From NCBI RefSeq assembly GCF_032484785.1, contig NZ_JAUETR010000001.1, positions 3,785,501 through 3,849,500 on the forward strand: a stretch of DNA of 64,000 nt, given 5' to 3'. This stretch comes from Bradyrhizobium sp. SZCCHNS1050. Lineage in GTDB: Bacteria; Pseudomonadota; Alphaproteobacteria; Rhizobiales; Xanthobacteraceae. This document shows positions 43,699 to 52,737 of the stretch, piece after piece. The translations under genes were made by a program, and so were the position numbers. How positions within the stretch are numbered: the first letter of the stretch is position 1; each line of letters begins with the position of its first letter. The notes under the pieces are model-generated. The model ran no database searches, was not told the DNA's origin, and saw only the letters and a program-made list of their open reading frames with translations.

Positions 43699-44547
43699 TC
43701 ACCAACTCGCGGTGCCCTTCATCGTCGGCTGTCGCTCGGCGTTGGCGGTCCACAGCTCCAGGCCGCCATCCTTGTCATTCGCATTCACCGAGAACGCGCT
43801 GCCCTCGAACAAGGGCTGCACGCCGCGATAGGCGAACTTGGCCGGCGGTTTGCCCTTAAGTCTGGCGGCGAACTCGACCAGCAGCGCGGCCTGCAAAGGT
43901 CCGTGGAAGATCAGGCCCGGATAGCCTTCGACCCTGGTGACGTAGTCGCGGTCGTAATGGATGCGATGGCCGTTGAAGGTCAGGGCGGAATAGCGAAACA
44001 ACAGCACGGCATCGGAGACGCGCGTCTCGCTGTGCTGCGCGACCGGCGGAGGCGGCGGCGCCTTCGCCGGCGCAGCCTGGGCGCCACCCATGTCGCGATA
44101 GACGATGTCCTGGCGCTCGCGGATCGCGACCCCGCGCGACGTCGATACGACATGTTCCACCGACACGAAGCAGAGCTGGCCGGTCGAGCCGCTCTTCAGC
44201 GCGACGTCGGTGATGGTCGACACGCGCGTCGCGACATCGCCGACGCGCAAGGGATCGATGAACTGCACCTCGCCGCCCGCCCACATGCGGCGCGGCAAGG
44301 GTACCGGCGGCAGGAAGCCGCCGCGGGTCGGATGGCCGTCGGGGCCGAGCTGATCGTGTGGAAACACCGGCTGGCCCAAACACCAGTGCACGGTGTAGGG
44401 CGCGATGTCGCCGGTTGTCGGTTCGCCGATCTCCTGGAACAGCGTCGCGCGCAGCCCCTTGGTGAGCTGCGGGGTGACGAGGTCGGTGGCCTCGGCGCTG
44501 CGGCCGACCCATTGCCGGAGGTGATCGAGATCGAGCGTGTCCGTCAT
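43699..44547 (-). CDS. MaoC-type acyl-CoA hydratase (mesaconyl-C4-CoA/3-methylfumaryl-CoA hydratase-like)
   Basis: 282 residues with an N-terminal FAS1-like dehydratase half (LRATLFQEIGEP, HWCLGQP, PPVPLPRRMWAGGEVQF) and a C-terminal hot-dog with FNGHRIHYDRDYV and YPGLIFHGPLQAALL, the pattern of mesaconyl-C4-CoA and itaconyl-type hydratases. The ATG six bases after AAAGGG is used; it follows the stop of the CoA-transferase gene by two bases. It would hydrate a C4-C5 dicarboxylyl- or similar enoyl-CoA. It is third in an operon with the dehydrogenase and transferase. Confidence 0.82.
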   Translation of the reverse strand: MTDTLDLDHLRQWVGRSAEATDLVTPQLTKGLRATLFQEIGEPTTGDIAPYTVHWCLGQPVFPHDQLGPDGHPTRGGFLPPVPLPRRMWAGGEVQFIDPLRVGDVATRVSTITDVALKSGSTGQLCFVSVEHVVSTSRGVAIRERQDIVYRDMGGAQAAPAKAPPPPPVAQHSETRVSDAVLLFRYSALTFNGHRIHYDRDYVTRVEGYPGLIFHGPLQAALLVEFAARLKGKPPAKFAYRGVQPLFEGSAFSVNANDKDGGLELWTANAERQPTMKGTASW

Positions 44548-44549
44548 GA

Positions 44550-45662
44550 TCATCCCTTTCGCTGATGCGGCGAGGCCGCCTCGCCGATCGCGGGCACGGC
44601 GCCGTAACACCTGTCGTCGCCGACCACGATCGCCGCCGGCGCGGGATAGCTGACGACGCCGTTCGGCGTGTTCACCTCGATCCGCCGCAGATGCGGATGA
44701 ACCGCGAGGTCGGCCATGCTGTTGACCTCGGCAAAGGCGATGTCGGCGCTCGCGAGCTTGCCCAGCAGCTCATCGCGCGACAGCGCCGCGAAGCGCTCCG
44801 CGACGATGCCGTCGGTCAGCGCACGGTTGCGCACGCGCTCGACCATGTTGGCGAAGCGCGGATCGTCCGGCAATGTGGGCTGGTCCAGCACCTTGGCGCA
44901 CAGCGTCTTCCACTCGCGCTCGCTCTGGATCGAGATCAGGATGTCCTTGCCGTCCTTCGAGGTGAACACGCCATAGGGTGCGATCGAGGGATGGGCGAGG
45001 CCGATGCGCTTCGGCGCATTGCCGGCTTCCGCGTTGAGCAGCGGCACGGTGAGCCAGTCGGCCATCACGTCGAACATCGAGATCCTGATGTCGGCGCCTT
45101 CGCCAGTGCGGCCGCGCCTGATCAGCGCCTCCAGGATCGCGGCATGCGCCGTCGCGCCGGTCGCTACGTCGACGATCGACATGCCGACGCGGGAGGGGCC
45201 GTCCGGCCCGCCGGTGATCGAGGCCAGCCCGCTCTCGGCCTGAATCAACAGGTCATAGGCCTTGCGATCGGCGTAGGGACCCGTATCGCCATAGCCGGTG
45301 ATGGTGCAGCAGATCAGCTTCGGATAGTCCTTGCGCAGCCGCTCGCGGGCAAAGCCCATTCTGTCCATCGAGCCGGGCTTCAGGTTCTGCAGCAGCACGT
45401 CGGCGCCGGCGATCAGCTTCTCCAGCTCGGCGCGACCTTCCGCTTTTGAAAGGTCGACGACGACGGAATCCTTGCCGCGGTTGAGCCACACGAAATAGCT
45501 GCTCTGACCCTTGGCGGCGGCGTCGTAGCCGCGGGCGAAATCGCCCTCGGGCCGCTCGATCTTGATCACGTGAGCGCCGGCATCGGCGAGACGCGACGAG
45601 CAGAACGGCGCGGCCACCGCCTGCTCGACGGCGACGACAATGATCCCTTCAAGCGGCAGCAT
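44550..45662 (-). CDS. CaiB/BaiF family CoA-transferase (class III)
   Basis: 370 residues. VVAVEQAVAAPFCSSRLADAGAHVIKIERPEGDFARGYD is the diagnostic N-terminus; the catalytic Asp is probably in MSIVDVATG (about 164). Subfamily features (QSSYFVWLNRGKDSVVVDL) resemble transferases acting on mesaconate, succinate or other dicarboxylates. It starts 9 bases after the acyl-CoA dehydrogenase stop, so the two are co-transcribed and the substrate is likely shared. Confidence 0.87.
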   Translation of the reverse strand: MLPLEGIIVVAVEQAVAAPFCSSRLADAGAHVIKIERPEGDFARGYDAAAKGQSSYFVWLNRGKDSVVVDLSKAEGRAELEKLIAGADVLLQNLKPGSMDRMGFARERLRKDYPKLICCTITGYGDTGPYADRKAYDLLIQAESGLASITGGPDGPSRVGMSIVDVATGATAHAAILEALIRRGRTGEGADIRISMFDVMADWLTVPLLNAEAGNAPKRIGLAHPSIAPYGVFTSKDGKDILISIQSEREWKTLCAKVLDQPTLPDDPRFANMVERVRNRALTDGIVAERFAALSRDELLGKLASADIAFAEVNSMADLAVHPHLRRIEVNTPNGVVSYPAPAAIVVGDDRCYGAVPAIGEAASPHQRKG

Positions 45663-45671
45663 GGCCCGACC

Positions 45672-46838
45672 TCAATACGAGCGCGGCATGCCGAGCACGT
45701 GCTCGGCGACGTAGGAGAGAATGAGGTTGGTCGAGATCGGCGCCACCTGATACAGCCGCGTCTCGCGGAATTTGCGCTCCACGTCGTATTCCTCGGCGAA
45801 GCCGAAGCCGCCATGGGTCTGGATGCAGGCATTGGCCGCCTCGAACGACGCATCGGCCGCGAGCATCTTGGCCATATTGGCCTCGGCGCCGCAGTCGAGC
45901 CCGGCCTCGTATTTGCGCGTGGCCTCCTTGACCATCAGCTCGGCCGCGCGCATCGACGCATAGGCCTTGGCGATCGGGAACTGGACGCCTTGATTCTGGC
46001 CGATCGGCCGGCCGAACACGACGCGCTCCTTGGCATAGGTGGTGGCTTTCGCGATGAACCATTTGGCGTCGCCGACGCATTCGGCCGCGATCAGGATGCG
46101 CTCGGCATTCATGCCGGAAAGGATGTAGCGGAAGCCCTTGCCTTCCTCGCCGATCAGGTTCTCCGCGGGCACGCGCATGTCGGTGAAGAACACTTCCGTC
46201 GTGGCGTGGTTCATCATCGTCCGGATCGGGCGGATGGTGAGCCCGGCCTTCTTGGCCTCGCGCATGTCGACGATGAAGACGGAGAGACCATCGGTGCGCT
46301 TCTGCGCCTGTTCTTTCGGCGTGGTGCGCGCGAGCAGGATCATCAGGTCGGAATGCTCCGCGCGGCTGGTCCAGATCTTCTGGCCGTTGACGACATAGCT
46401 GTCGCCGTCGCGCTTCGCGACCGTCTTCAGCGACGTCGTGTCGGTGCCCGAAGTGGGTTCGGTGACGCCGAAAGCCTGCAGCCGCAACTCGCCGCTGGCG
46501 ACCTTCGGCAGCCACTTCGCCTTCTGCTCGGCGGAGCCGTGGCGCAGCACCGTGCCCATCGTGTACATCTGGGCGTGACAGCCGCCGCCATTGCAGCCGG
46601 CACGCTGGATCTCCTCGAGGATCGCCGCAGCCGCCGACAGCTTCAATCCTGCGCCGCCATATTCCTCGGGAATCAGCACGGAGAGATAGCCCGCCTCGGT
46701 CAGCGCATCGACGAAGGCCGAGGGATAGGCCATCTCGCGATCGAGCTTGCGCCAATATTCACCAGGGAACTGCGCGCACAGCTTGGCCACCGCGTCGCGG
46801 ATATCGGCGTAATCGTCGTGCTGATGCTGGTCTGTCAT
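45672..46838 (-). CDS. Acyl-CoA dehydrogenase with isovaleryl-type catalytic Glu position
   Basis: 388 residues of the flavin acyl-CoA dehydrogenase family: VTEPTSGTDTTSLKT, KIWTSRAEHSD, the FAD-binding RVVFGRPIGQNQ and QTHGGFGFAEEYDVERKFRETR. The usual C-terminal catalytic Glu site is replaced (YQVAPISTN), while Glu246 in SGMNAER sits where isovaleryl-CoA dehydrogenase has its base. That favours a branched or substituted acyl-CoA. It is first of three co-directional genes; a palindrome lies about 70 bases upstream. Confidence 0.88.
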   Translation of the reverse strand: MTDQHQHDDYADIRDAVAKLCAQFPGEYWRKLDREMAYPSAFVDALTEAGYLSVLIPEEYGGAGLKLSAAAAILEEIQRAGCNGGGCHAQMYTMGTVLRHGSAEQKAKWLPKVASGELRLQAFGVTEPTSGTDTTSLKTVAKRDGDSYVVNGQKIWTSRAEHSDLMILLARTTPKEQAQKRTDGLSVFIVDMREAKKAGLTIRPIRTMMNHATTEVFFTDMRVPAENLIGEEGKGFRYILSGMNAERILIAAECVGDAKWFIAKATTYAKERVVFGRPIGQNQGVQFPIAKAYASMRAAELMVKEATRKYEAGLDCGAEANMAKMLAADASFEAANACIQTHGGFGFAEEYDVERKFRETRLYQVAPISTNLILSYVAEHVLGMPRSY

Positions 46839-46908
46839 CTGTTGCTCCGCCGGCCGCCGTGACGCGGCCTGGGCTCTCTCCCTGGACTTGTTTCCTGATA
46901 GCCTATGA

Positions 46909-46927
46909 CCAAGCGGGTCACGCTTGG
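46909..46927. promoter_or_regulatory. Perfect 7-bp inverted repeat upstream of the acyl-CoA dehydrogenase operon
   Basis: CCAAGCG and CGCTTGG flank GGTCA. It lies at a promoter-like distance from the operon start and looks like a TetR/GntR-type operator. No regulator gene is adjacent. Confidence 0.4.
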
Positions 46928-47000
46928 CAAGCTTGGAATGCCAGCGTTGCAGCCGAGCAGCCTTGCCGGAGCGACAGAGCAGGCCGCCTGCGGCGACGTT

Positions 47001-47582
47001 CTAGCTGACGGGAAATCCGAGATGACCGCGGAAACGGTTTTTGAGGAAGACACCGTCGCGTGCGGGCAGCGCGCGGTCAACGTGATCGGTCGAGATCGCG
47101 ACGCGGGCGAAGTGCGGCCCGGAGAACGCGTGCAGCTTCGGCCGGAAGGCGTCGAGCGCGGCGCTGTCCTCGAGCGTGCTGACGGAGGGAAAGCCGGCTC
47201 CGGTCGCGATCAGCTCGAGATTTGCGCCGAGCCCGGAATGGCTCATCTGCATGCCGGTCTCGCCGAAATGGGCGTTGTCGAGCACGACGATCGAGAGATT
47301 CTTGGGCTTCTTCGCGGCTGCAGTCGCGAGGCTGCCGAGCCCCATCAGTTGTTCGCCGTCGCCGGTGATGACGACGACCGGGCGCGATGGCTGTGCCAGG
47401 GCGAGACCCAGGCCGATCATGGCCGCGCCGCCCATCGCGCCCCACAGATAGAAGTTGGCGTCGTGATCACCCGCGGCGAACACGTCGTAGGACGATGAGC
47501 CGAGGCCGCTGACGACCAGCAGGTCGCCACGGTCCTGCAGCAGCGCCTTGACGGCGGTGCGGCGGTCGAGCGGTGCTCCCAT
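47001..47582 (-). CDS. ThDP-dependent decarboxylase, C-terminal (beta) subunit, sulfopyruvate/phosphonopyruvate decarboxylase-like
   Basis: 193 residues holding only the ThDP/Mg-binding half: GDG at 74-76 followed by Asn103 in VVLDNAHFGETG. A short lead-in LVVSGLGSSSYDVF recalls the beta subunit of two-chain sulfopyruvate decarboxylase (ComE). The ATG overlaps the stop of the alpha gene by one base (TGATG), so the chains are made together. The active site needs the alpha chain. The real 2-oxo acid is unknown. Confidence 0.8.
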   Translation of the reverse strand: MGAPLDRRTAVKALLQDRGDLLVVSGLGSSSYDVFAAGDHDANFYLWGAMGGAAMIGLGLALAQPSRPVVVITGDGEQLMGLGSLATAAAKKPKNLSIVVLDNAHFGETGMQMSHSGLGANLELIATGAGFPSVSTLEDSAALDAFRPKLHAFSGPHFARVAISTDHVDRALPARDGVFLKNRFRGHLGFPVS

Positions 47583-48121
47583 CACTTCGCCTCCGTCCAC
47601 TTCTTGGCGCCGATCATGCGCTGGGAGATCAGCACCGCGATCGGCTGATCGCTGTCGAACGCGAGCCTCGCTGCAGCGGCCGCCATCTCGCCGGCGTCTT
47701 CGGGACGTTCCAGCCGGAACACCGTGACGCCCATGATCTCGAAGGCCGCCTGCGTCGCCTTGCCCATCGGCACCTGCCACGGATTGAACTCGGCCCACTC
47801 GCCGCGCATCGTCACGAAGGCGAGGAACGGGAAGCGGCAGCTCTGAAGCAACGACAGCATGTTGACGCAATTGCCGACGCCGCTCGACTGCATCAGCAGC
47901 ACTGCGCGCTGCCCGCCGAGCCAGGCGCCGGCGGAGAGCGCGACACCTTCCTCTTCGGTGGTCAGGACCGTGGTGGCGATCGCGGGATCGTCATGGGCGA
48001 GGCCGATCAGGCGGGAATGGCCGGCGTCGGGGACGTAGCAGAGCTGACGGACGTCGGCCGCCTTCAGCGCCTCGTAGATGGCGAGCGGCCAGTCGGTGGT
48101 GGGCGTGTCGGAAGCGGCCAT
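47582..48121 (-). CDS. ThDP-dependent decarboxylase, N-terminal (alpha) subunit, sulfopyruvate/phosphonopyruvate decarboxylase-like
   Basis: 179 residues with the pyrimidine-binding half: LCYVPDAGHSRLIG, the Glu that activates ThDP in TTEEEGVALSAGAWLGG (56-58), and QSSGVGNCVNMLSLL. It is the size of a stand-alone ComD/AepY-type subunit. It is coupled to the downstream beta gene and lies between the P450 genes and the acyl-CoA operon on the same strand. Confidence 0.82.
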   Translation of the reverse strand: MAASDTPTTDWPLAIYEALKAADVRQLCYVPDAGHSRLIGLAHDDPAIATTVLTTEEEGVALSAGAWLGGQRAVLLMQSSGVGNCVNMLSLLQSCRFPFLAFVTMRGEWAEFNPWQVPMGKATQAAFEIMGVTVFRLERPEDAGEMAAAAARLAFDSDQPIAVLISQRMIGAKKWTEAK

Positions 48122-48259
48122 GGCGTCCTGAGGTTCATGAGCACCGATGGTGCTGCGGATGATTTAGCCAGAAACAACCGTCGAAGCCCATTGAATCTCG
48201 TTCAACCCGCCATGCTGGATTCTCATAGGCAGCCTAGGGCCTCGTGGTTCGGCTGGGGA

Positions 48260-48345
48260 GGCCTCATGGTTCGAGACGCCGCTGCGCGGCTCCACACCCT
48301 CATGGTGAGGAGCGCCGCTCGCGGCGCGTCTCGAACCATGAGGCC
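48260..48345. repeat. Imperfect long inverted repeat 'ggcctcatggttcgagacg'
   Basis: Arms at 48260-48280 and 48323-48345 share GGCCTCATGGTTCGAGACG, with one small interruption. A partial outer copy (GGCCTCGTGGTTCGG) starts at 48238. It belongs to a different sequence class from the 'cattccgggg' repeats. It separates the P450 gene from the ThDP genes. Confidence 0.75.
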
Positions 48346-48397
48346 CCATGCGGCCGACCACGCGATCGTCATGTGGAGTGGCGGGAGTAACAGGAAC

Positions 48398-49669
48398 TCA
48401 CCCCGGGATCCGCACCGGCAGCGATTCATAGCCTCGGACGAAGCTGGAATAGACCCGCTTCGGCTCGCCCACGACCTCGATGCGGTCGAAGCGCTTGAGG
48501 ATCTCTTGCCAGACGATGCGCAGCTGCAACTCGGCGAGTCGCATGCCGACGCAGCGGTGGATGCCGAAGCCGAATGAGAGATGAATGCGCGGCCGCTTGC
48601 GGTCGATGATGAAGGCGTCGGGGTTCTCGATCACCTCCCCGTCGCGGTTGCCCGAGACGTACCACATCACGACGCGGTCCCCCTTCTTGATCGTCTTCCC
48701 GCCGAGCTCGGTATCGACCAGCGCGGTGCGGCGCATGTGGGCGAGCGGCGTCTGCCAGCGGATCACCTCGGGCACCATGGTCTCGATCAGCGCCGGATTG
48801 TCGCGCAGCTTCTGATACTCGGCCGGGTTCTCGTTCAGCGCCAGCACCGATGCCGTCATCGTATTGCGGGTGGTGTCGTTGCCGCCGACGATGAGCAGGA
48901 TCAGGTTGCCCATCAGATTGTCCGGCGTCATGTGCCGCGTCGCCTCGCTGTGCGCCATCATCGAGATCAGGTCGCGGCCGGGCTCGGCCTGACGCGCCTT
49001 CCACATCCGGCCGAAGGTCTCGGCGCATTCGCCGAGCTCGCGGCGGCGCTCCTCCTCCGACGAAACGATGCCGCTCTTGGGCAGTGCGGTCGAGACATCC
49101 GACCAGCGCGTCAGCTTGCGGCGCTCCTCGAACGGGAAGTCGAACAGGGTCGCCAGCATCTGCGTCGTCAGCTCGATCGAGACCTTCTCGACCCAGTTGA
49201 AGGTCTCGTTGCGCGGCAGCGAATCCAGCACCTTGGCCGAGCGCTGCCGGATCAGCACCGCCATCTCGTCCAGATGGTCCGGCGTGAACATCGGCTGCAC
49301 GGTCTTGCGCTGCTCGCCATGGCGGGGCTCGTCCATCGCGATGAAGCTCGGCCACTCATAGCCCGGCGGCACGTCGCGGATCATGATTCCGCCATTGCTG
49401 ACGTCCGACGAGAAGACCGCGTGGTTGGTATCGACATGCATGATGTCGTGATAGCGCGTCACCGACCAATAGGGCTCGATCGGCGCCTTGGTGCAGTAGT
49501 GCACGGGCGCCTCCTTACGCAGCCGCTCGAACCACGGCCAGATCGTGTCGTTCTGGAACAGCCGGGGCGCGCCGGGATGGAAGTCCTCGATCGGCGTCGA
49601 GTAGGCCTCGAGGCGCGCGTCGCGCAGCAGATCGGCCTTATCGGAGCGAAGCGCGGCCTGGACGGTCAT
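48398..49669 (-). CDS. Cytochrome P450, CYP153-like (paralogue 1)
   Basis: 423 residues. Haem-binding FGFGIHRCVGMRL (Cys373), ExxR in PEVIRWQ, and I-helix LIVGGNDTTRNTM. Phrases such as VMWYVSGNRD and RWQTPLAHMRRTALV match CYP153 alkane/fatty-acid omega-hydroxylases. It needs a ferredoxin and reductase, neither of which is adjacent. It is close to the next P450 gene, so the pair arose by duplication. The start is the ATG before TVQAALRSDK. Confidence 0.87.
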   Translation of the reverse strand: MTVQAALRSDKADLLRDARLEAYSTPIEDFHPGAPRLFQNDTIWPWFERLRKEAPVHYCTKAPIEPYWSVTRYHDIMHVDTNHAVFSSDVSNGGIMIRDVPPGYEWPSFIAMDEPRHGEQRKTVQPMFTPDHLDEMAVLIRQRSAKVLDSLPRNETFNWVEKVSIELTTQMLATLFDFPFEERRKLTRWSDVSTALPKSGIVSSEEERRRELGECAETFGRMWKARQAEPGRDLISMMAHSEATRHMTPDNLMGNLILLIVGGNDTTRNTMTASVLALNENPAEYQKLRDNPALIETMVPEVIRWQTPLAHMRRTALVDTELGGKTIKKGDRVVMWYVSGNRDGEVIENPDAFIIDRKRPRIHLSFGFGIHRCVGMRLAELQLRIVWQEILKRFDRIEVVGEPKRVYSSFVRGYESLPVRIPG

Positions 49670-49800
49670 GGGGTGGTCCTTTTCTTGCTGCTGTTTCTTG
49701 CTGCCGTACCGATCGTACTCACGTCATCCTCCGCAAAGGCGGACGATCCAGTACGTCGAGACGTCAATCATATTGCAATATCGTTCTCCGGAATACGGGA

Positions 49801-49820
49801 TGCCCCGCCTGCGCGGGGCA
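49801..49820. repeat. Short hairpin between the two P450 genes
   Basis: TGCCCCGC / GCGGGGCA, 8-bp perfect stem, 4-base loop, followed by TGACGG. It resembles a shortened extragenic repeat and lies about 30 bases after the upstream P450 stop, so it may attenuate the shared transcript. Confidence 0.6.
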
Positions 49821-49852
49821 TGACGGCAAAGTTGATCTGCATCGCAATCAGT

Positions 49853-51148
49853 TCACACTGCAATCCGTACCGGCAACGTCTCGTATCCCTTCACGAAGCT
49901 CGAATAGACCCGCTTCGGCTCGTCCATCACGTCGATATGATCGAATCGTTTCAGGATCTCCTCCCAGATGATCTTGAGTTGCAGTTCGGCCAATCGCAAG
50001 CCGACGCAGCGGTGGATGCCGAAGCCAAATGACAGATGCTGGCGCGGCCTGACACGGTCGATGATGAAGTCGTAGGGACGCTCGATGGCGGCCTCGTCGC
50101 GGTTGCCCGAGACGTACCACATCACGACCTTGTCGCCTTTCTTGATCTGCTTGCCGCGGAACTCGATGTCTTCCAGCGCGGTGCGGCGCATGTGGGCGAG
50201 CGGGGTCTGCCAGCGGATGACCTCGGGGACGAAGCTGTCGATCAGCGCGGGGTTGTCCTTGAGCTTGCGGTACTGATCAGGGTTCTGACTGAGCGCATAG
50301 ATGCTGCCGGACATGGTATTGCGCGTGGTGTCGTTGCCGCCGACGATCAGGAGCACGAGATTGCCGAGGAAGTTCTTCGGGTCCATGTTCCGGGTCGCCT
50401 CGCTGTGGGCCATCATCGACAGCAGGTCGCTCTTCGGCGGCTGGTTGACGCGCTCCTGCCAGAGCCGGGCGAAATAGCGCGCACAGTCCATCAGTTCGGC
50501 CTGCCGTTCGTCCTCGGTCGCGACAAGCCCATCGGGGCCGGGGATCGTGGTCGCGATATCCGACCAGCGCGTCAGCTTGCGGCGGTCTTCCCAGGGGAAG
50601 TCGAACAGCACCGCCAGCATCTGCGTGGTCAGCTCGATCGAGACGCGATCGACCCAGTCGAACACCTCGCCGACAGGCAGATTGTCCAGGCATTCGGCGG
50701 AGCGCTTGCGGATGTTGATCGCGAGCTCGTCGAGATGTGTCGGCGTGAACATCGGTGCCACGGTCTTGCGCTGCGCGGCATGGCGCGGCGGATCCATCGC
50801 GATGAAGCTCTCGCGGCGCAGGTCAGGATCGACGTCGCGAATGGTGATGCCGCCGAGCGCGGACGCCGAGGAGAACACCGCGTGATTGGTCTCGATCTCC
50901 ATGATGTCGTCGTAGCGGGTGATCGACCAGTAGGGGCCGAACATCGACTCCTTGCAGTAGTGCACCGGATCCTCGCGGCGCAGCCGGTCGAAATAGGGCC
51001 AGTGCGTGTCGGTACGGAACAACTCCGGATGACCGGGGTCGAATTCGGCGAGCGGCAACGATGCGGCGCGGCGGGCGGCCGCGTCGTCGACGCGCTCGCC
51101 TGCTGCGGCGTGTCGCTGTGCCTCGGCCGTCGTGGTGGTCCCGTGCAT
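49853..51148 (-). CDS. Cytochrome P450, CYP153-like (paralogue 2)
   Basis: 431 residues. FGFGIHRCVGLRL (Cys381), PEVIRWQ, and VGGNDTTRNTM. It is very near CYP153A sequences: REDPVHYCKESMFGPYWS, FDWVDRVSIELTTQMLAVLFDFPWEDRRKLTRWSD-like segments and RQHLSFGFGIHRCVG. The likely reaction is terminal hydroxylation of alkanes, fatty acids or terpenoids. It is first of the minus-strand block and divergent from the isovaleryl-CoA dehydrogenase gene. Confidence 0.88.
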   Translation of the reverse strand: MHGTTTTAEAQRHAAAGERVDDAAARRAASLPLAEFDPGHPELFRTDTHWPYFDRLRREDPVHYCKESMFGPYWSITRYDDIMEIETNHAVFSSASALGGITIRDVDPDLRRESFIAMDPPRHAAQRKTVAPMFTPTHLDELAINIRKRSAECLDNLPVGEVFDWVDRVSIELTTQMLAVLFDFPWEDRRKLTRWSDIATTIPGPDGLVATEDERQAELMDCARYFARLWQERVNQPPKSDLLSMMAHSEATRNMDPKNFLGNLVLLIVGGNDTTRNTMSGSIYALSQNPDQYRKLKDNPALIDSFVPEVIRWQTPLAHMRRTALEDIEFRGKQIKKGDKVVMWYVSGNRDEAAIERPYDFIIDRVRPRQHLSFGFGIHRCVGLRLAELQLKIIWEEILKRFDHIDVMDEPKRVYSSFVKGYETLPVRIAV

Positions 51149-51366
51149 GGACGTCTCCCTGATGGCCGGATTTGAGCTGTCCGGCGATGTTGGGTGCGAT
51201 TACATCCTGCCCGGGAGCGCGGGGCAAGCGCGGAGTGGGGCCGCCGGGCCGGTCTTGCGTCGCAACGCTGGTATTTGTCCGGACGTCGGGCGTGACAAGC
51301 GCCACGTCACGGAATATGGCTTTGAGCGATTGTTGCAAAGCAGAAGACTAGCAGGAGGCCGCCCCC

Positions 51367-52539
51367 ATGATCGCCAACGCGCAGCGCATGTTCAATTTCG
51401 ATCTCGGCGAGACCGCAGACGCGATTCGCGAGACGGTGGCGAGCTTTTCGCAAGAGCAGATCGCGCCGCGCGCTGCCGAGATCGACCGCTCCAACCAGTT
51501 TCCGCGCGATCTCTGGCCCAGGATCGGCGAGCTCGGCCTGCACGGCATCACGGTGGAGGAAGAGTATGGCGGTGCCGGCCTCGGCTATCTCGAGCACTGC
51601 ATCGCCATGGAAGAGATCTCGCGCGCCTCGGCCTCGGTGGGCCTGTCCTACGGCGCCCACTCCAACCTCTGCGTCAACCAGATCCGCCGCAACGGCAACG
51701 AGGCGCAGAAGCGCAAATATCTGCCGAAGCTGATCTCGGGCGAGCATGTCGGCTCGCTGGCGATGTCCGAGCCGCAGGCCGGCTCCGACGTGGTGTCGAT
51801 GAAGACCCGCGCCGACAAGAAGGGAGACCGCTTCGTCCTCAACGGCAACAAGATGTGGATCACCAATGGTCCGATCGCCGAGACGCTGGTGGTCTATGCC
51901 AAGACCGATCCGCAAGGAGGCCCGCGCGGCATCACCGCGTTCATCATCGAGAAGGGCATGAAGGGCTTCTCGACCGCGCAGAAGCTCGACAAGCTCGGCA
52001 TGCGCGGCTCCGACACCTGCGAGCTCGTGTTCGAGGATTGCGAGGTACCGGAGGAGAACGTGCTGGGGCAGGTCGGCCGCGGCGTCAACGTGCTGATGAG
52101 TGGCCTCGATTACGAGCGCGCGGTGCTCGCGGCAGGTCCGCTCGGCATCATGCAGGCCTGCATGGACGCGGTGCTACCCTACGTGCACGAGCGCAAGCAG
52201 TTCGGCCAGCCGATCGGCACCTTCCAGCTCGTGCAGGGCAAGGTTGCCGACATGTACACGACGATGAATGCCGCGCGCGCCTATGTCTATGCCGTGGCCA
52301 AGGCCTGCGATCGGGGCGAGACGACGCGTGAGGACGCCGCCGGCGCGATTTTGTTCGCCGCCGAAAAGGCGACGCAATGTGCGCTCGATGCGATCCAGCT
52401 GCTCGGCGGCAACGGCTATATCAACGACTATGCGACCGGGCGGCTGCTGCGCGACGCCAAGCTCTACGAGATCGGCGCCGGCACCAGCGAGATCCGCCGC
52501 ATGCTGATCGGGCGGGAATTGTTCGAGAAGACGTCTTGA
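51367..52539 (+). CDS. ivd: Isovaleryl-CoA dehydrogenase
   Basis: 390 residues matching Ivd: [30 protein letters not shown], catalytic Glu250 in SGLDYERAV, and [12 protein letters not shown]. The reaction is isovaleryl-CoA to 3-methylcrotonyl-CoA in leucine breakdown, with electrons going to ETF. A GCAGGAGG site precedes the ATG. The usual partners (methylcrotonyl-CoA carboxylase, HMG-CoA lyase) are not adjacent. Confidence 0.93.
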   Translation: MIANAQRMFNFDLGETADAIRETVASFSQEQIAPRAAEIDRSNQFPRDLWPRIGELGLHGITVEEEYGGAGLGYLEHCIAMEEISRASASVGLSYGAHSNLCVNQIRRNGNEAQKRKYLPKLISGEHVGSLAMSEPQAGSDVVSMKTRADKKGDRFVLNGNKMWITNGPIAETLVVYAKTDPQGGPRGITAFIIEKGMKGFSTAQKLDKLGMRGSDTCELVFEDCEVPEENVLGQVGRGVNVLMSGLDYERAVLAAGPLGIMQACMDAVLPYVHERKQFGQPIGTFQLVQGKVADMYTTMNAARAYVYAVAKACDRGETTREDAAGAILFAAEKATQCALDAIQLLGGNGYINDYATGRLLRDAKLYEIGAGTSEIRRMLIGRELFEKTS

Positions 52540-52737
52540 GGCGCAGACCAAGCGGTTGGCGTATGCGGGACATGCGTTCGCCAACCGGCCGGATGCAGAT
52601 ATTTTAGTCATCCTCGTCGAGGCCGGTGTTTTTTTCCGGCCGACTTGCGTAGAAAATACGTCGAACCTCGAAGTCGTCCCGGCGACGAACCATCGAGGTA
52701 TATTGTAGATCTTTTGCGGGTGTCGGAGGCTTGAGCC

